A DNA stretch of 64,000 nt. Source: Ensifer sp. WSM1721 (GTDB taxonomy: Bacteria; Pseudomonadota; Alphaproteobacteria; Rhizobiales; Rhizobiaceae). The stretch lies in the NCBI RefSeq assembly GCF_000513895.2, contig NZ_CP165782.1, forward strand, positions 3,563,501-3,627,500. The letters are read 5' to 3'. The notes below the pieces were generated by a model. That model made no database searches and was not told where the DNA came from. It saw nothing but the letters and a program-made list of their open reading frames with translations. A program made the translations under genes and the position numbers. Shown piece by piece: positions 17,103-25,488 of the stretch. Position 1 is the stretch's first letter. Each line of letters opens with the position of its first letter.

Positions 17103-17476
17103 GTCATCCTCGGGCTTGACCCGAGGATCCAAGTACAAGCATCGCTCCCGAATGGTCGGCTACGTGTACATCGTAACAAATCACAAGAGGGGGGACGCTC
17201 TACATTGGCGTCACGTCGAACCTCGAGCGCCGAATCTTTGAGCATCGAGAGGGCCTCACGCCCGGTTTCGCGTCAAAATATGGATGCAACCAACTGGTCT
17301 GGTACGAGGAGCACCTGCAGATCGGCACGGCTATCCAGCGCGAGAAATCGTTGAAGCGCTGGTATCGGCGATGGAAAATCGACCTCATCGAGAAGATGAA
17401 TCCAGACTGGCGCGATCTGTATCTCGAGCTTTGGTAACCTTGTGCATGGATCCTCGGGTCAAGCCCGAGGATGACG
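17103..17476 (+). mobile_element. Palindrome-bounded GIY-YIG cassette
   Basis: A unit of about 375 bp. The left end is CGTC plus hairpin ATCCTCGGG-CTTGA-CCCGAGGAT (17106-17128). The right end is the inverted copy ATCCTCGGG-TCAAG-CCCGAGGAT (17450-17472) plus GACG. The only gene inside is the GIY-YIG nuclease at 17152. A third, decayed hairpin lies outside at 17632-17654. The gene-less 133-bp structure at 14095 has the same ends. Calling it mobile is an inference from this architecture; no target duplication was established. Confidence 0.5.
17152..17437 (+). pseudogene. GIY-YIG nuclease (UPF0213-like), frameshifted
   Basis: The ATG at 17152 opens MVGYVYIVTNHKRG, the GIY-YIG start (here GYV..YIV). 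The frame is lost at a run of six G at 17169-17174. Removing one G gives TLYIGVTSNLERRIFEHREG and then SLKRWYRRWKIDLIEKMNPD to a TAA at 17435-17437, a normal protein of about 94 residues with catalytic Tyr, Arg and Glu. So the gene carries a one-base insertion in a homopolymer. It may be a real inactivation, a phase-variable tract, or a sequencing error. The gene is enclosed by inverted palindromes. Confidence 0.85.
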
Positions 17477-17631
17477 GTGGAGGGAGGCGGCGAACTTTCA
17501 GCTACGCCGGAATATGCCGCGACGGGGCCTTGACCCGGCCGCGACACTGGTCACCCACTCGCGGGAAAGGCATTGCTGCCAAGGGTTTCACAGAACCGGC
17601 CCGGACATTTCACACAACCTTTGTACCCATC

Positions 17632-17654
17632 ATCCTTGGGCTTGATCCGAAGAT
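17632..17654. repeat. Decayed copy of the ATCCTCGGG palindrome
   Basis: ATCCTTGGGCTTGATCCGAAGAT keeps the hairpin by compensating changes relative to the copies at 17106 and 17450. It lies 35 bases downstream of the lepA stop (minus strand) and may serve as its 3' hairpin. Confidence 0.6.
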
Positions 17655-17689
17655 CCCGCACGGTCTCCCTGAAAGGGGCCAAGCCTCAC

Positions 17690-19516
17690 TCACTCATCCC
17701 CCATCTTCAGCGCCGCAATAAACGCCTCCTGGGGGATTTCCACCTTGCCGAACTGGCGCATGCGCTTCTTGCCTTCCTTCTGCTTTTCCAGAAGCTTGCG
17801 CTTGCGGGTGGCATCGCCGCCGTAGCACTTGGCCGTCACGTCCTTGCGCAGCGCCCGAACCGTTTCGCGGGCGATGATGCGGCCGCCAATCGCGGCCTGG
17901 ATCGGGATCTGGAACATGTGCTGCGGAATCAGGTCCTTGAGCTTCTCGCACATGGCGCGGCCGCGCTTTTCGGCCGCCGAGCGGTGGACGAGCATCGACA
18001 GCGCGTCGACCGGCTCGCCGTTGACGAGGATCGACATCTTGACGAGGTCGCTCTCGCGATAGTCGGCGAGGTGATAGTCGAAGGAGGCATAACCCTTGGA
18101 GATCGACTTCAGCCGGTCGTAGAAGTCGAAGACCACTTCGTTGAGCGGCAGGTCGTAGGTCAGCATCGCCCGGTTGCCGACATAGGTGAGCTCGGTCTGG
18201 ATGCCGCGCCGGTCCTGGCAGAGCTTCAGGATGCCGCCGAGATACTCGTCCGGCGTCATGATCGTCGCGCGGATCCAGGGCTCGCGGAATTCGGCGATTT
18301 TGACGACGTCCGGCATGTCGGCCGGGTTGTGCAGTTCCTTCTCGGTGCCGTCCGTCATCGTGAGCTGATAGACGACCGAGGGCGCGGTCGCGATCAGGTC
18401 GAGGTCGAATTCGCGCGATAGGCGCTCCTGGATGATTTCGAGATGCAGCAGCCCGAGGAAGCCGCAGCGGAAACCGAAGCCGAGGGCGGCGGAGGATTCC
18501 ATTTCGAAGGAGAAGGAGGCGTCGTTGAGGCGGAGCTTCCCCATGGCGCCGCGCAGTTCCTCGAAGTCGGCGGCGTCGACGGGGAAGAGGCCGCAGAAGA
18601 CCACCGGCTGTGCCGGCTTGAAGCCGGGGAGCGCTTCCGCCGTCGGGCGCCTGTCGTCGGTGATCGTGTCGCCGACGCGCGTGTCGGCCACTTCCTTGAT
18701 CGAGGCGGTGATGAAGCCGATCTCGCCGGGCCCGAGCGAATCCATGGCGACCATCTTCGGCGTCAGCACGCCGACACGTTCGATCGTGTATTTGGCGCCG
18801 GTGCCCATCATGCGGATGGTCTGGCCTTTGGTCAGCACGCCGTCGATAATGCGCACCAGCACCATGACGCCGAGATAGGTGTCGTACCAGCTATCGACGA
18901 GCAGCGCCTTCAAGGGCGCGCTTCCGCCGCCCGGGCTCTTCGGGGCCGGCAGCTTGTGGACGATCGCTTCGAGCACGTCCGGAATGCCGAGGCCGGTCTT
19001 CGCCGAAATCAGCACGGCGTCGGAAGCGTCGATCCCGATCACCTCCTCGATCTGCTCCTTGATCCGCTCCGGCTCGGCCGCCGGCAGGTCGATCTTGTTG
19101 AGCACGGTGACGAGCTCGTGGTTGTTGTCGATCGCCTGGTAGACGTTGGCGAGCGTCTGGGCTTCGACGCCCTGGCTGGCATCGACGACGAGCAGCGAAC
19201 CTTCGCAGGCCGAAAGCGAGCGCGAGACCTCGTAGGCGAAGTCGACGTGCCCGGGCGTATCGATGAGGTTCAAGACATAGGTCTCGCCGTCATTCGCCTT
19301 GTAGTGCAGGCGAACGGTCTGAGCCTTGATGGTGATGCCGCGCTCGCGCTCGATATCCATGCTGTCCAGCACCTGCTCGGACATCTCGCGCTCGGCAAGG
19401 CCGCCGGTGAGCTGGATCAGCCGGTCGGCGAGCGTCGATTTGCCGTGGTCGATATGGGCCACGATCGAGAAGTTGCGGATATGCGACAGGGGCGTCTTGG
19501 AAGATGGTGTGCTCAT
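17690..19516 (-). CDS. lepA: Elongation factor 4 (LepA), ribosome back-translocase
   Basis: A 608-residue translational GTPase. G1 is AHIDHGKST near residues 22-30, G2 is [11 protein letters not shown]3 is DTPGHVDF near 90, and G4 is NKID near 143. The EF-4-specific C-terminal domain is present (SYDTYLG region, then [12 protein letters not shown] and [21 protein letters not shown]). LepA aids ribosome assembly and translation under stress. ATG 19516 gives MSTPSSKTP; an extra in-frame ATG at 19525 exists. It is single on its strand next to the palindrome-rich region. Confidence 0.97.
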   Translation of the reverse strand: MSTPSSKTPLSHIRNFSIVAHIDHGKSTLADRLIQLTGGLAEREMSEQVLDSMDIERERGITIKAQTVRLHYKANDGETYVLNLIDTPGHVDFAYEVSRSLSACEGSLLVVDASQGVEAQTLANVYQAIDNNHELVTVLNKIDLPAAEPERIKEQIEEVIGIDASDAVLISAKTGLGIPDVLEAIVHKLPAPKSPGGGSAPLKALLVDSWYDTYLGVMVLVRIIDGVLTKGQTIRMMGTGAKYTIERVGVLTPKMVAMDSLGPGEIGFITASIKEVADTRVGDTITDDRRPTAEALPGFKPAQPVVFCGLFPVDAADFEELRGAMGKLRLNDASFSFEMESSAALGFGFRCGFLGLLHLEIIQERLSREFDLDLIATAPSVVYQLTMTDGTEKELHNPADMPDVVKIAEFREPWIRATIMTPDEYLGGILKLCQDRRGIQTELTYVGNRAMLTYDLPLNEVVFDFYDRLKSISKGYASFDYHLADYRESDLVKMSILVNGEPVDALSMLVHRSAAEKRGRAMCEKLKDLIPQHMFQIPIQAAIGGRIIARETVRALRKDVTAKCYGGDATRKRKLLEKQKEGKKRMRQFGKVEIPQEAFIAALKMGDE

Positions 19517-19574
19517 GGGCCGCATATAGCAGCGCGATCAGGCGGCGCAAAGCGCGAAATGAAGGCTTCGTTCA

Positions 19575-20828
19575 CTATAAATCCGGGCTGACGGCCCGCA
19601 CTTCCGTGGCTGCAAGTGCAGTGGCATTCGGCACCTGGGCGCTTCTGAATTCGAACGTCTCGCAAAGCTCAGGCGGCACGCGTTCGCGTGAGCGGAGGCG
19701 AAAGAGCACGAAGAGCGCGTAAAGGAGCGCTACGGCCATCGTCGCGTAGATGAAGGTCTGCTGGCCGAAGGCGGGCGTCAGCAGCGTCACCAGCATTGGC
19801 ACCAGCGTTGCGGCCGCCGACCAGGCGACCAGCATGGTGCTGGCGAGCGGCACGAAATCGGCCGGATCCGTGCGGTCGTTTGCATGCGCATTGGCGATCG
19901 AATAGACCGTCTCGACGGCCCCCGCAAAGATCGCGAAGACCAGCATGAGCAGGAGCGGATTGTCGAAGGAAACGACCAGTGCCGCGAGGCCGGCTCCGAT
20001 GGTGAGAGCGCAGGTGACGATCAGGACGATGCGGCGGTCGGTGCGGTCGGAAAGGGCGCCCATCGGAAACTGGATGAAGAGCAGGCCGAACTGCATGACG
20101 AACATCAATGCCGCCACGTCCTGCTGGCTGACCGCATTGGCCGCGGCATAGATCGGCGTGAAGCCTTGCACCAGCATCGATAGGCCGCCGGAGGCAAGCA
20201 CGCCGACGAAGGCGACCGGAGAAGCCCGCCAGACCATGGGAATGTCGATGCTGACCCTGGAAGGAGCGGGCGGATTGGGCAGCCGCGTGAGGCCGATCGG
20301 CAGGATGGCGACGGTCGTAAAGAAGACGGTGATGACCGGGGCGAGATTGCCTTCGGCAGGGATCTGGCCGAAGAGCCAGGCGCCGGCGCCGAGCCCGATG
20401 ACATAGGCCATGTAGAAGAGCGACATTGCCCGGCCGCGCCAGTGGTTCTCGCTGGCATGGTTCAGCCAGCTCTGGGTAATGATGAAGTTCATGTTCGCGG
20501 CGACGCCGTAGAGACCGCGTGCGAGAACCCAAAGCAGCGGATGGACGCCGAGGCTGATCGTCAGCGCCGCGAGGATGACGAGCGCCATCGAGCAGGAAAA
20601 GGCACGGGCGTGCCCTACCCGGCGAATGAGCGAGCCGCCCATCAGGCAGCCGAGGAGTCCGCCGAAAGCGATCGCGGTCACCGCGGCACCCGGAACCCAG
20701 TCCGGCGCGGCCGAGCGCGTCAGCACGAAGGGCACATAGGCGAGCATCATGCCGTTGCCGATCGCGACAGCCGTCATCGAAAGAACAATGCTCGCGATCG
20801 ACATCAGCGACGAAGGAGATCTGTCCAT
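19575..20828 (-). CDS. MFS transporter
   Basis: A 417-residue major facilitator with about 12 membrane helices. The loop 2-3 motif reads GGSLIRRVGHAR and a second copy GALSDRTDRRIV occurs in the C-terminal half. It resembles the YcaD-like/drug-efflux branch, but no substrate can be inferred. The ATG at 20828 follows GGAAGGACAGGC. It is divergent from the XRE-cupin regulator at 21011, which is a plausible controller. Confidence 0.88.
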   Translation of the reverse strand: MDRSPSSLMSIASIVLSMTAVAIGNGMMLAYVPFVLTRSAAPDWVPGAAVTAIAFGGLLGCLMGGSLIRRVGHARAFSCSMALVILAALTISLGVHPLLWVLARGLYGVAANMNFIITQSWLNHASENHWRGRAMSLFYMAYVIGLGAGAWLFGQIPAEGNLAPVITVFFTTVAILPIGLTRLPNPPAPSRVSIDIPMVWRASPVAFVGVLASGGLSMLVQGFTPIYAAANAVSQQDVAALMFVMQFGLLFIQFPMGALSDRTDRRIVLIVTCALTIGAGLAALVVSFDNPLLLMLVFAIFAGAVETVYSIANAHANDRTDPADFVPLASTMLVAWSAAATLVPMLVTLLTPAFGQQTFIYATMAVALLYALFVLFRLRSRERVPPELCETFEFRSAQVPNATALAATEVRAVSPDL

Positions 20829-21010
20829 ATGCCTGTCCTTCCGCGACCGTTTTTCGACAAGTGAGTTCTAAAGTATTGAAGAAGAAGAACTTTCTGAAGT
20901 ACGGGATACTCGCAACGATAGCGCAACATGGTTCGTCGCGTTGTCGTCAAAACGGCATCGGCAGAATTTATCTGTCGCGCTCAAATCGGCTTGACTCCAT
21001 TATAGGAGAA

Positions 21011-21604
21011 ATGCAATCTCAAATAATGGAACAGTCAATCGCCTCCCTTGAACATACGATCGGCAACCGCGTGCGCGAGCTGCGCATGGCGCAGGCCCTG
21101 ACGCTCGATGACTTGGCTATTCGCTCCGGCGTCAGCCGCGCCATGATCTCGCGCATCGAGCGCGGCGAGGCGAGCCCGACGGCGCAACTGCTCGCGAAGC
21201 TCTGCAGCGCGCTCGGCACGACGCTCTCGGCACTCTTCGCCTCCACGGCGGAGAACGCGTCGCCGATCGCGCGGCGCGCCGATCAGCGGCTCTGGCGCGA
21301 CCCCGAAAGCGGCTATCTACGCCGTTCCGTCTCGCCCGAAGGCGTCGGTTCGCCGGTCGATATCGTCGAGGTCGAGTTTCCGCCGGGGGCCCGCGTCGTC
21401 TTCGAACGCCAGCCTCTGGACCGCGGCATCACCCAGCATCTCTGGCTCTTTTCCGGCCGACTCGAACTGGCGATGGAAAGCGGGCCGCAGGTGCTGGAAG
21501 CGGGCGACTGTCTCTTCATGGGCCTCGAGGAGGCCCACGTCTTCCACAACCCCTACGACGAACCGGCGCACTACGCCGTCATCCTCTGCCGTACCAAGGT
21601 GTAA
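21011..21604 (+). CDS. XRE-family regulator with C-terminal cupin domain
   Basis: A 197-residue DNA-binding protein. The helix-turn-helix spans about residues 16-70 (LDDLAIRSGVSRAMISRIER). A small cupin (about 115-195, motifs DIVEVEFPPGARVVFER and LEAGDCLFMGLEEAHVFHN) probably senses a small ligand. This layout is typical of regulators such as PuuR or SutR. The start at 21011 sits close behind TAGGAG; an ATG at 21026 is an alternative. A GNAT gene follows after one base, so the two are co-transcribed. The MFS transporter is divergent. Confidence 0.88.
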   Translation: MQSQIMEQSIASLEHTIGNRVRELRMAQALTLDDLAIRSGVSRAMISRIERGEASPTAQLLAKLCSALGTTLSALFASTAENASPIARRADQRLWRDPESGYLRRSVSPEGVGSPVDIVEVEFPPGARVVFERQPLDRGITQHLWLFSGRLELAMESGPQVLEAGDCLFMGLEEAHVFHNPYDEPAHYAVILCRTKV

Positions 21605-21605
21605 C

Positions 21606-22133
21606 ATGCCCGACGTGAATATCCGCGTGCTCAGCGAAGAAGAAACCTTGGCCGCACTGCCGGCGCTGGCCGAGATTCTCTCTGATTGCGTCGAAGGCGG
21701 CGCCTCGGTCGGCTTCATGCAACCCTTTCCGCCTGAGGCCGCGGTCCCGTTCTGGGAGGGCGTTGCCGCCGCTGTCGGCCGAGACGAGACCGTGCTCGTT
21801 ATCGCCGAGGTCGACGGCCGACCGATCGGCACCGTGCAGCTCGGCGTCGCGACCATGCCCAACCAGCCCCATCGCGCCGACATCAAGAAGCTGCTCGTGC
21901 ATCGGAACGCCCGCGGCCTCGGCTTGGCGCGTCGCCTTATGGAAGCGGCGGAAGCCGAAGCCATCAAGCACCGCAGACGAGTGCTGGTGCTCGACACGGC
22001 AACGGGCGAGCCGGCAGAGGCAATCTACGAGCGCTTCGGCTGGAACCGCGCGGGCGTCGTTCCCGACTATGCGCTGATGCCGGACGGCCGCTATTGCGCG
22101 ACGACGTTCTTCTACAAGCACCTTGCCGTCTAG
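21606..22133 (+). CDS. GNAT N-acetyltransferase
   Basis: A 175-residue acetyltransferase of the GNAT fold. The acetyl-CoA site is IKKLLVHRNARGLGLARRLM (variant of R/QxxGxG/A), followed by LVLDTATGEPAEAIYERFGW, the typical beta5/alpha4 region. It starts one base after the stop of the XRE-cupin regulator, so translation is probably coupled. The pairing suggests the regulator's ligand is related to the acetylated substrate, which is unknown. Confidence 0.88.
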   Translation: MPDVNIRVLSEEETLAALPALAEILSDCVEGGASVGFMQPFPPEAAVPFWEGVAAAVGRDETVLVIAEVDGRPIGTVQLGVATMPNQPHRADIKKLLVHRNARGLGLARRLMEAAEAEAIKHRRRVLVLDTATGEPAEAIYERFGWNRAGVVPDYALMPDGRYCATTFFYKHLAV

Positions 22134-22233
22134 AACGACTGCCCCCGTGCGGAGCCGATTCCGCTTTGCCCAATCGTGAAGTAGGGTGACGCACGAACGC
22201 CCCGCGGGGCTCCCTATGCGACAGGACAGGATG

Positions 22234-23259
22234 ATGCGCGTTTTCTACTCCGAAGACCACAAGCTCAGAGACGCCAAGACCGAGTTGCATGGAGGCGAGC
22301 TCGTCCCGCCCTTTGAAGCGCCGTTCCGGGCCGAGTGGATTCTCGCAGCGGTCAGGGAGGCGGGTTTCTCCGATGTCGTCGCACCCGAGCGCCACGGAAT
22401 GGAGACGGCGCTGGAGCTGCATTCCGCGGACTATCTCGAATTCCTCGAAACCGCTTGGAGCCGCTGGGTCGCGGATGGCTATCGCGGCGAAGCGATACCC
22501 GCTTGCTTTCCGGCCCGGCGCATGCGCCAGCACCCGCCGAAGGATATCGATGGAGCGCTCGGCTACTATTCTTTTGCGGCCGAAACGGCGATCACCGAGG
22601 GCACCTTTGCCGCCGCGCGCGCGGCGATGGACTGCGCGATTTCCGCAGCGACCCATGTCGCCGGCGGCCATTCCGCCGCCTTCGCGCTTTGCCGCCCGCC
22701 GGGCCACCACGCCGCGATCGACCTCTTCGGCGGTTATTCCTTCATCAACAACGCGGCCTGCGCCGCGCAGCGCTTGCGCGATTCCGGTGCGGTGAAAGTT
22801 GCCGTGCTCGACGTCGACTTCCACCACGGCAACGGCACCCAGGATATCTTCTACGAGCGCGCAGACGTCTTCTTCGCCTCGCTGCACGGCGACCCGGTCG
22901 ACGCCTTCCCACATTTTCTTGGTTTTGCCGACGAGGAAGGTGCGGGCGAGGGGCTTGGCACGACAAAGAACTATCCCCTGCCGCGCGACACCACCTTCGA
23001 AACCTGGGGTGCAGCGATGGATGACGCCACCGCGCGCATTGCCGGCTTCGGCGCGGAAGCGCTCGTCCTCTCGCTGGGCGTCGATACCTTCGAGCGCGAT
23101 CCGATCAGCTTCTTCAAGCTCAAATCGGAGGACTACCTGCGCATCGGCGAACGCTTGAGGCGGATGGCCCTTCCGGTCGTCATCTGCATGGAGGGCGGCT
23201 ACGGCGTGCCGGAGATCGGCTTGAACGTCGCGAATGTGCTGAAGGGGATCGCCGGCTGA
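22234..23259 (+). CDS. Histone-deacetylase-family hydrolase, acetylpolyamine aminohydrolase-like
   Basis: A 341-residue zinc amidohydrolase. The His-His active site is in CRPPGHHAAIDLFGGYSFIN, the zinc ligands in DVDFHHGNGTQDIFY and GVDTFERDP, and the catalytic Tyr is in MEGGYGV. All key residues of the class II HDAC/acetylpolyamine amidohydrolase fold are present. The likely role is removal of acetyl groups from acetylated polyamines. ATG 22234 has AGGACAGG upstream at good spacing; the ATG at 22231 is an alternative. It is monocistronic. Confidence 0.9.
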   Translation: MRVFYSEDHKLRDAKTELHGGELVPPFEAPFRAEWILAAVREAGFSDVVAPERHGMETALELHSADYLEFLETAWSRWVADGYRGEAIPACFPARRMRQHPPKDIDGALGYYSFAAETAITEGTFAAARAAMDCAISAATHVAGGHSAAFALCRPPGHHAAIDLFGGYSFINNAACAAQRLRDSGAVKVAVLDVDFHHGNGTQDIFYERADVFFASLHGDPVDAFPHFLGFADEEGAGEGLGTTKNYPLPRDTTFETWGAAMDDATARIAGFGAEALVLSLGVDTFERDPISFFKLKSEDYLRIGERLRRMALPVVICMEGGYGVPEIGLNVANVLKGIAG

Positions 23260-23358
23260 TTGTAGAATCGCCTATTGACCTCAACTATGGTTGAGGTCGT
23301 ACCACTGGTCGCGCTTTCCGGATCGCCGCCGGCGGTCCGCTTTCAAAAGGAGAGAACG

Positions 23359-23724
23359 ATGAGTGGAAACAAGCTGGCGCTGTCGCGGCCGCTTTATCGA
23401 GTCAACAAATTCGCCGTGCCTGACGAGGCGCGAGAGAAATTCCTGGAACTCGTGGCAAAGACCTTTGCCGTCATTCGCCGGCAGGACGGCTATGTCCGCG
23501 ACTGGGTCCTCGAGCAGAATTCCGGCCCCGGCATCTTCAATTTCGTCACCATGATCGAGTTTGCGAGCGACGAGGTCGCGCCGAGGATTGCCGCCGCGCT
23601 TGGCGAGCTCGACAGGGGACTCGGCCTCGACCGGGAGGCACTGATGGCCGAGCTCAATATCCGCACCGACTTCGGCAGCTATAAGCGCTTGGAGCCGCTT
23701 TTTGCCTACTGCATGTTTCCTTAA
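23359..23724 (+). CDS. ABM-domain (antibiotic biosynthesis monooxygenase) protein
   Basis: A 121-residue ferredoxin-like small protein. The dimeric alpha-beta barrel pattern is seen in YRVNKFAVPDEAREKFLELV, then VIRRQDGYVRDWVLEQ and FNFVTMIEFAS, as in quinol monooxygenases. The ATG at 23359 follows AAAGGAGAGAACG. The last residues, YCMFP, and the TAA come from a RIME element that starts at 23707, so the natural C-terminus has been replaced. Confidence 0.82.
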   Translation: MSGNKLALSRPLYRVNKFAVPDEAREKFLELVAKTFAVIRRQDGYVRDWVLEQNSGPGIFNFVTMIEFASDEVAPRIAAALGELDRGLGLDREALMAELNIRTDFGSYKRLEPLFAYCMFP

Positions 23725-23812
23725 ATCGTACCCGATTTAAGGACAAAAACATGCAGCAATTCAAAGTGCTACAGCGTCCTTTGTGCGTCTGAAAAGACGC
23801 ACGGCGCTGTAG
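23707..23812 (-). repeat. RIME1-type element overlapping a gene end, copy 8
   Basis: A near-perfect reverse-oriented copy from TACTGCATGTTTCCTTAAATC to GCGCTGTAG. Its first 18 bases are read as the end of the monooxygenase gene, including the stop at 23722-23724. It ends 13 bases before the stop of the convergent ExoD-like gene. Confidence 0.93.
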
Positions 23813-23824
23813 TCCAAGCCGGAC

Positions 23825-24463
23825 CTACGACACGAAGAATTGCGAAAGCCCCTGGCCTGCGGCGAAAGCCGCATAGGCGAGAACGGCGAAATAGACGGTG
23901 GTTGCCAGCAGAAAGAGGTAACCGGCGGCCACCATCAGCCCGTCGCGCTGTATGATGCCGAGTGACAAGAGCAGGATGGCGATCCCGGGCAGCGTGTTCG
24001 ACAGCGGGATCAGCCCGAGCGGGAACATCAGGAGCACGCCGCCGGCCATGATCATCAGGCCGTTGAAGCGGTTCATTACGACGCCCTGCGTCAGGAAATA
24101 CAATCGCGGCCGCACGTACCGATCGAGCTTCGAGACGAGGGCCGCCCCTTTCTTCAGCGTCGGCACGAGTTTTTCCGTCTCGATCCGCCGGTCGAGGATG
24201 CGTTGCGGCAGCCAGGGCAAGCGATTGAGCGTGATCGCCAGCGAGATGAGGATGATCGCCGCGCCGAAGACGGTGCTGACGCCGGGAATGGAAACGGGAA
24301 TGAGGAAGGGCAGCGTCAGCAGGGCGCAGAGGAGCAGGAAACCATGCTCGCCGATCTCGATCATCAGTTCGCGCAGCGTGATCGTATCGCCTCTGATCGA
24401 AGCGATCATCCCGTTCAGCGTGTCGCTGAGATTGCGTTCCGTATCGCCGAACTCGATCGCCAT
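23825..24463 (-). CDS. ExoD-family membrane protein
   Basis: A 212-residue inner-membrane protein of the exopolysaccharide synthesis ExoD family. The cytoplasmic N-terminal region (LSDTLNGMIASIRGDTITLREL) is followed by several hydrophobic segments. The family pattern LLCALLTLPFLIPVSIPGVST is near residues 55-75 and LGLIPLSNTLPGIAILLLSLG is near the end. In Sinorhizobium, exoD mutants have altered exopolysaccharide and alkali sensitivity; whether this copy is that locus or a paralogue cannot be told. The ATG at 24463 follows AGAGGGG. Confidence 0.85.
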   Translation of the reverse strand: MAIEFGDTERNLSDTLNGMIASIRGDTITLRELMIEIGEHGFLLLCALLTLPFLIPVSIPGVSTVFGAAIILISLAITLNRLPWLPQRILDRRIETEKLVPTLKKGAALVSKLDRYVRPRLYFLTQGVVMNRFNGLMIMAGGVLLMFPLGLIPLSNTLPGIAILLLSLGIIQRDGLMVAAGYLFLLATTVYFAVLAYAAFAAGQGLSQFFVS

Positions 24464-24740
24464 ATCTTGACCCCTCTCACCTTTGCGGGCCGCTTCACCG
24501 AACGACGCGCGGCTCCGCATCTTCTACCCCTGGTCGATCACGACCGGGTGCCCCACCATAGCGCGGGCATATGAAGCTTCGGTTAGCGGGCGCTCTGGTC
24601 AGCAATGTGGCGCGCGGCAAATGTTGCACTGCGAAACCGAGCCGGCACGCGGTCCCTGTGGAAAGTGCTCGGCCCCTTCATCTTCCTGCCGCAATCGGTG
24701 GTATGAAGCGATTTCAGCACCAATGGGGACCATTGATTCG

Positions 24741-25406
24741 ATGATCAAGAAATGCGCCATCCTGGCTGTTGCGGCCATCTATCTTTCCGGATGCACGACC
24801 ACCGATCCCTACACGGGAGAGCAGAAGATGTCGAACACGGCCGGCGGCGCCTTGATCGGTGCGGGCCTCGGCGCGGCGACCGGTCTGCTCGCCGGCGGCA
24901 GCGCCGCGGGACGGCGCGACGCAGCACTCGTCGGCGCGGCTATCGGCGGCCTCGGCGGCGGTCTCATCGGCAACTACATGGACCAGCAGGAGGCGGAGCT
25001 GCGCGCACAACTGCAGGGCACCGGCGTCTCGGTGACGCGCGCCGGCGACCGCATCATCCTCAACATGCCGTCGAACATCACCTTCGCGACCGACCGCGAC
25101 CAGGTGATTCCGGACTTCTATCCGACGCTCGATTCGGTGGCGATCGTGCTGCGCAAGTTCAACAAGACGCTCATCGACGTCGATGGCCACACCGACTCGA
25201 CCGGCAGCGCCTCCTATAACCAGGGCCTGTCGGAGCGCCGTGCGGCCTCGGTCGCCAACTATCTCGGCACTCGCGGCGTCGACCAGCGGCGCATCTCCAC
25301 CATGGGCTACGGTATGGAGCGGCCGGTTGCGTCCAATGCCAGCGAGGCCGGCCGCGCCCAGAACCGTCGCGTCGAAATCTCGATCGCGCCGATCAAGCAG
25401 GGCTGA
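24741..25406 (+). CDS. OmpA-family outer-membrane lipoprotein
   Basis: A 221-residue lipoprotein. The signal peptide ends at lipobox LSGC (residues 16-19). Next comes a Gly/Ala-rich glycine-zipper segment (GGALIGAGLGAATGLLAGG and AAIGGLGGGLIGNYMD, about 30-75). The C-terminal OmpA domain (about 100-215) has peptidoglycan-binding residues in VDGHTDSTGSASYN and RAQNRRVEI. It resembles YiaD-like proteins that anchor the outer membrane to the cell wall. ATG 24741 is preferred over the one at 24723 because it begins the lysine-rich n-region. A terminator follows. Confidence 0.9.
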   Translation: MIKKCAILAVAAIYLSGCTTTDPYTGEQKMSNTAGGALIGAGLGAATGLLAGGSAAGRRDAALVGAAIGGLGGGLIGNYMDQQEAELRAQLQGTGVSVTRAGDRIILNMPSNITFATDRDQVIPDFYPTLDSVAIVLRKFNKTLIDVDGHTDSTGSASYNQGLSERRAASVANYLGTRGVDQRRISTMGYGMERPVASNASEAGRAQNRRVEISIAPIKQG

Positions 25407-25432
25407 TCCGCCGCAGCGACAATTCAAGAGAG

Positions 25433-25463
25433 GGCCGCCGGCGTCGCCGTGCGGCCCTTTTTC
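25433..25463 (+). terminator. Terminator of the OmpA lipoprotein gene
   Basis: A GGGCCGC / GCGGCCC stem with a 12-base loop followed by five T, 27 bases after the stop. Confidence 0.85.
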
Positions 25464-25488
25464 TTTGGCCCTTGTGGCCCGATGCGCA

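Noticed and set aside
18443..19591. Long plus-strand frame opposite lepA
   Set aside because: Antisense shadow of lepA with His/Asp/Arg-rich composition typical of reversed GC-rich codons.
20860..20892. Inverted repeat AGTTCT..AGAACT between MFS and XRE-cupin genes as an operator
   Set aside because: Arms are only six bases and widely spaced; too weak to claim without binding data.
24571..24744. 57-codon plus-strand frame before the OmpA lipoprotein gene
   Set aside because: No ribosome binding site and no resemblance to known small proteins; it overlaps the start of the next gene.
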